64,000 nt of DNA from contig CAIRYG010000007.1 in the NCBI GenBank assembly GCA_903882745.1, positions 62,001 through 126,000 on the forward strand. Direction: 5' to 3'. This DNA is from an uncultured Gemmatimonadota bacterium (lineage in GTDB: Bacteria; Gemmatimonadota; Gemmatimonadetes; Gemmatimonadales; Gemmatimonadaceae). The notes below the pieces were generated by a model. That model saw only the letters and a program-made list of their open reading frames with translations. It was not told the DNA's origin and did no database searches. Each line of letters opens with the position of its first letter. Within the stretch, counting starts at the first letter, position 1. This document shows, in pieces, positions 63,934 through 64,000 of this stretch. The position numbers and the translations under genes were made by a program.

Positions 63934-64000
63934 ATGACCCTGCAACTCGCCGTGGGCGCGCGTTCCGATGTCGGGATGGTTCGGTCGGGCAACGAAGACA
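63934..64000 (+). CDS. PP2C-type protein serine/threonine phosphatase, N-terminus only
   Basis: The first 22 codons, from ATG 63934, encode RSDVGMVRSGNED, which matches the conserved start of the PP2C family (DVGxxRxxNED, where the Asp binds metal). The rest lies beyond the window. Partner kinases are not visible here. Confidence 0.8.
   Translation, partial: MTLQLAVGARSDVGMVRSGNED

Noticed and set aside
63839-63937. 32-codon frame overlapping the PP2C start (ATGA)
   Set aside because: Too short, no ribosome site or motif; overlap could be chance.

Overview
This 64 kb window is GC-rich bacterial chromosome with tightly packed genes, many sharing 1-14 nt overlaps (ATGA, GTGA, TGATG). Gene content (DnaK, Lon, Ffh, S16-RimM-TrmD-L19, UvrA, HolB, PurEK, MoaC, two tRNAs) is purely chromosomal. 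No transposase, phage, plasmid or CRISPR signal was seen. Many signal peptides and lipoboxes, a TolC/RND efflux system and an outer-membrane barrel point to a diderm. The TrmD variant (CGHYK), the many Gemmatimonas-like lipoproteins and the large phosphate/polyphosphate block make Gemmatimonadota my best guess. That is inference by eye, not a database result.

Layout. 1-10.7 kb: truncated dnaK, then a phosphate/polyphosphate block. On + lie a PhoU-like DUF47 protein, a PiT phosphate transporter and polyphosphate kinase Ppk1. On - lie uridine kinase, PhoB, PhoR, a broken pstS remnant and a Ppx/GppA phosphatase with an HD domain. 10.9-14.8 kb: a four-gene overlapping operon for extracellular nucleotide salvage (5'-nucleotidase, an 81-aa possible beta-grasp protein, adenosine deaminase, purine nucleoside phosphorylase), closed by a perfect palindrome. 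14.8-21.6 kb: M48 lipoprotein protease, TrmH-type methyltransferase, prepilin peptidase, a zincin-like lipoprotein, a small lipoprotein, and Lon. 21.7-28.0 kb: ffh-rpsP-rimM-[two glycosyltransferases]-trmD-rplS-rnhB. 28.1-30.8 kb: small unknown proteins, a GT-C-like membrane protein and tRNA-Lys.

30.9-36.9 kb: TolC-MFP-RND efflux operon and a PepSY-like protein. 37-42.4 kb: two two-component pairs flanking a YIP1-like membrane protein. 42.4-46.5 kb: two GT4 glycosyltransferases around an alkaline-phosphatase-superfamily hydrolase and a PAP2 phosphatase, suggestive of glycolipid or phospholipid remodelling. 46.4-49 kb: class A beta-lactamase-like lipoprotein and an MltD-like transglycosylase with LysM domains and a lysine-rich tail. 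49-53.9 kb: moaC, holB, a DmpA-type peptidase, a PPOX flavoprotein, purK and purE. 54-57.7 kb: aldo/keto reductase, nitroreductase, lipoprotein, tRNA-Asn, NAD-binding dehydrogenase. 57.7-64 kb: uvrA, an outer-membrane barrel, an ABC exporter and the start of a PP2C phosphatase.

The points most worth a second look are: the deleted pstS inside an otherwise intact Pho block; tandem 13-nt G-rich units in two divergent intergenic regions, one of them a row of near-perfect Shine-Dalgarno sequences; the possible ubiquitin-fold protein with an internal GG in the nucleoside-salvage operon; the glycosyltransferase pair inside the rimM-trmD operon; and the glycosyltransferase-phosphodiesterase-PAP2 cassette.
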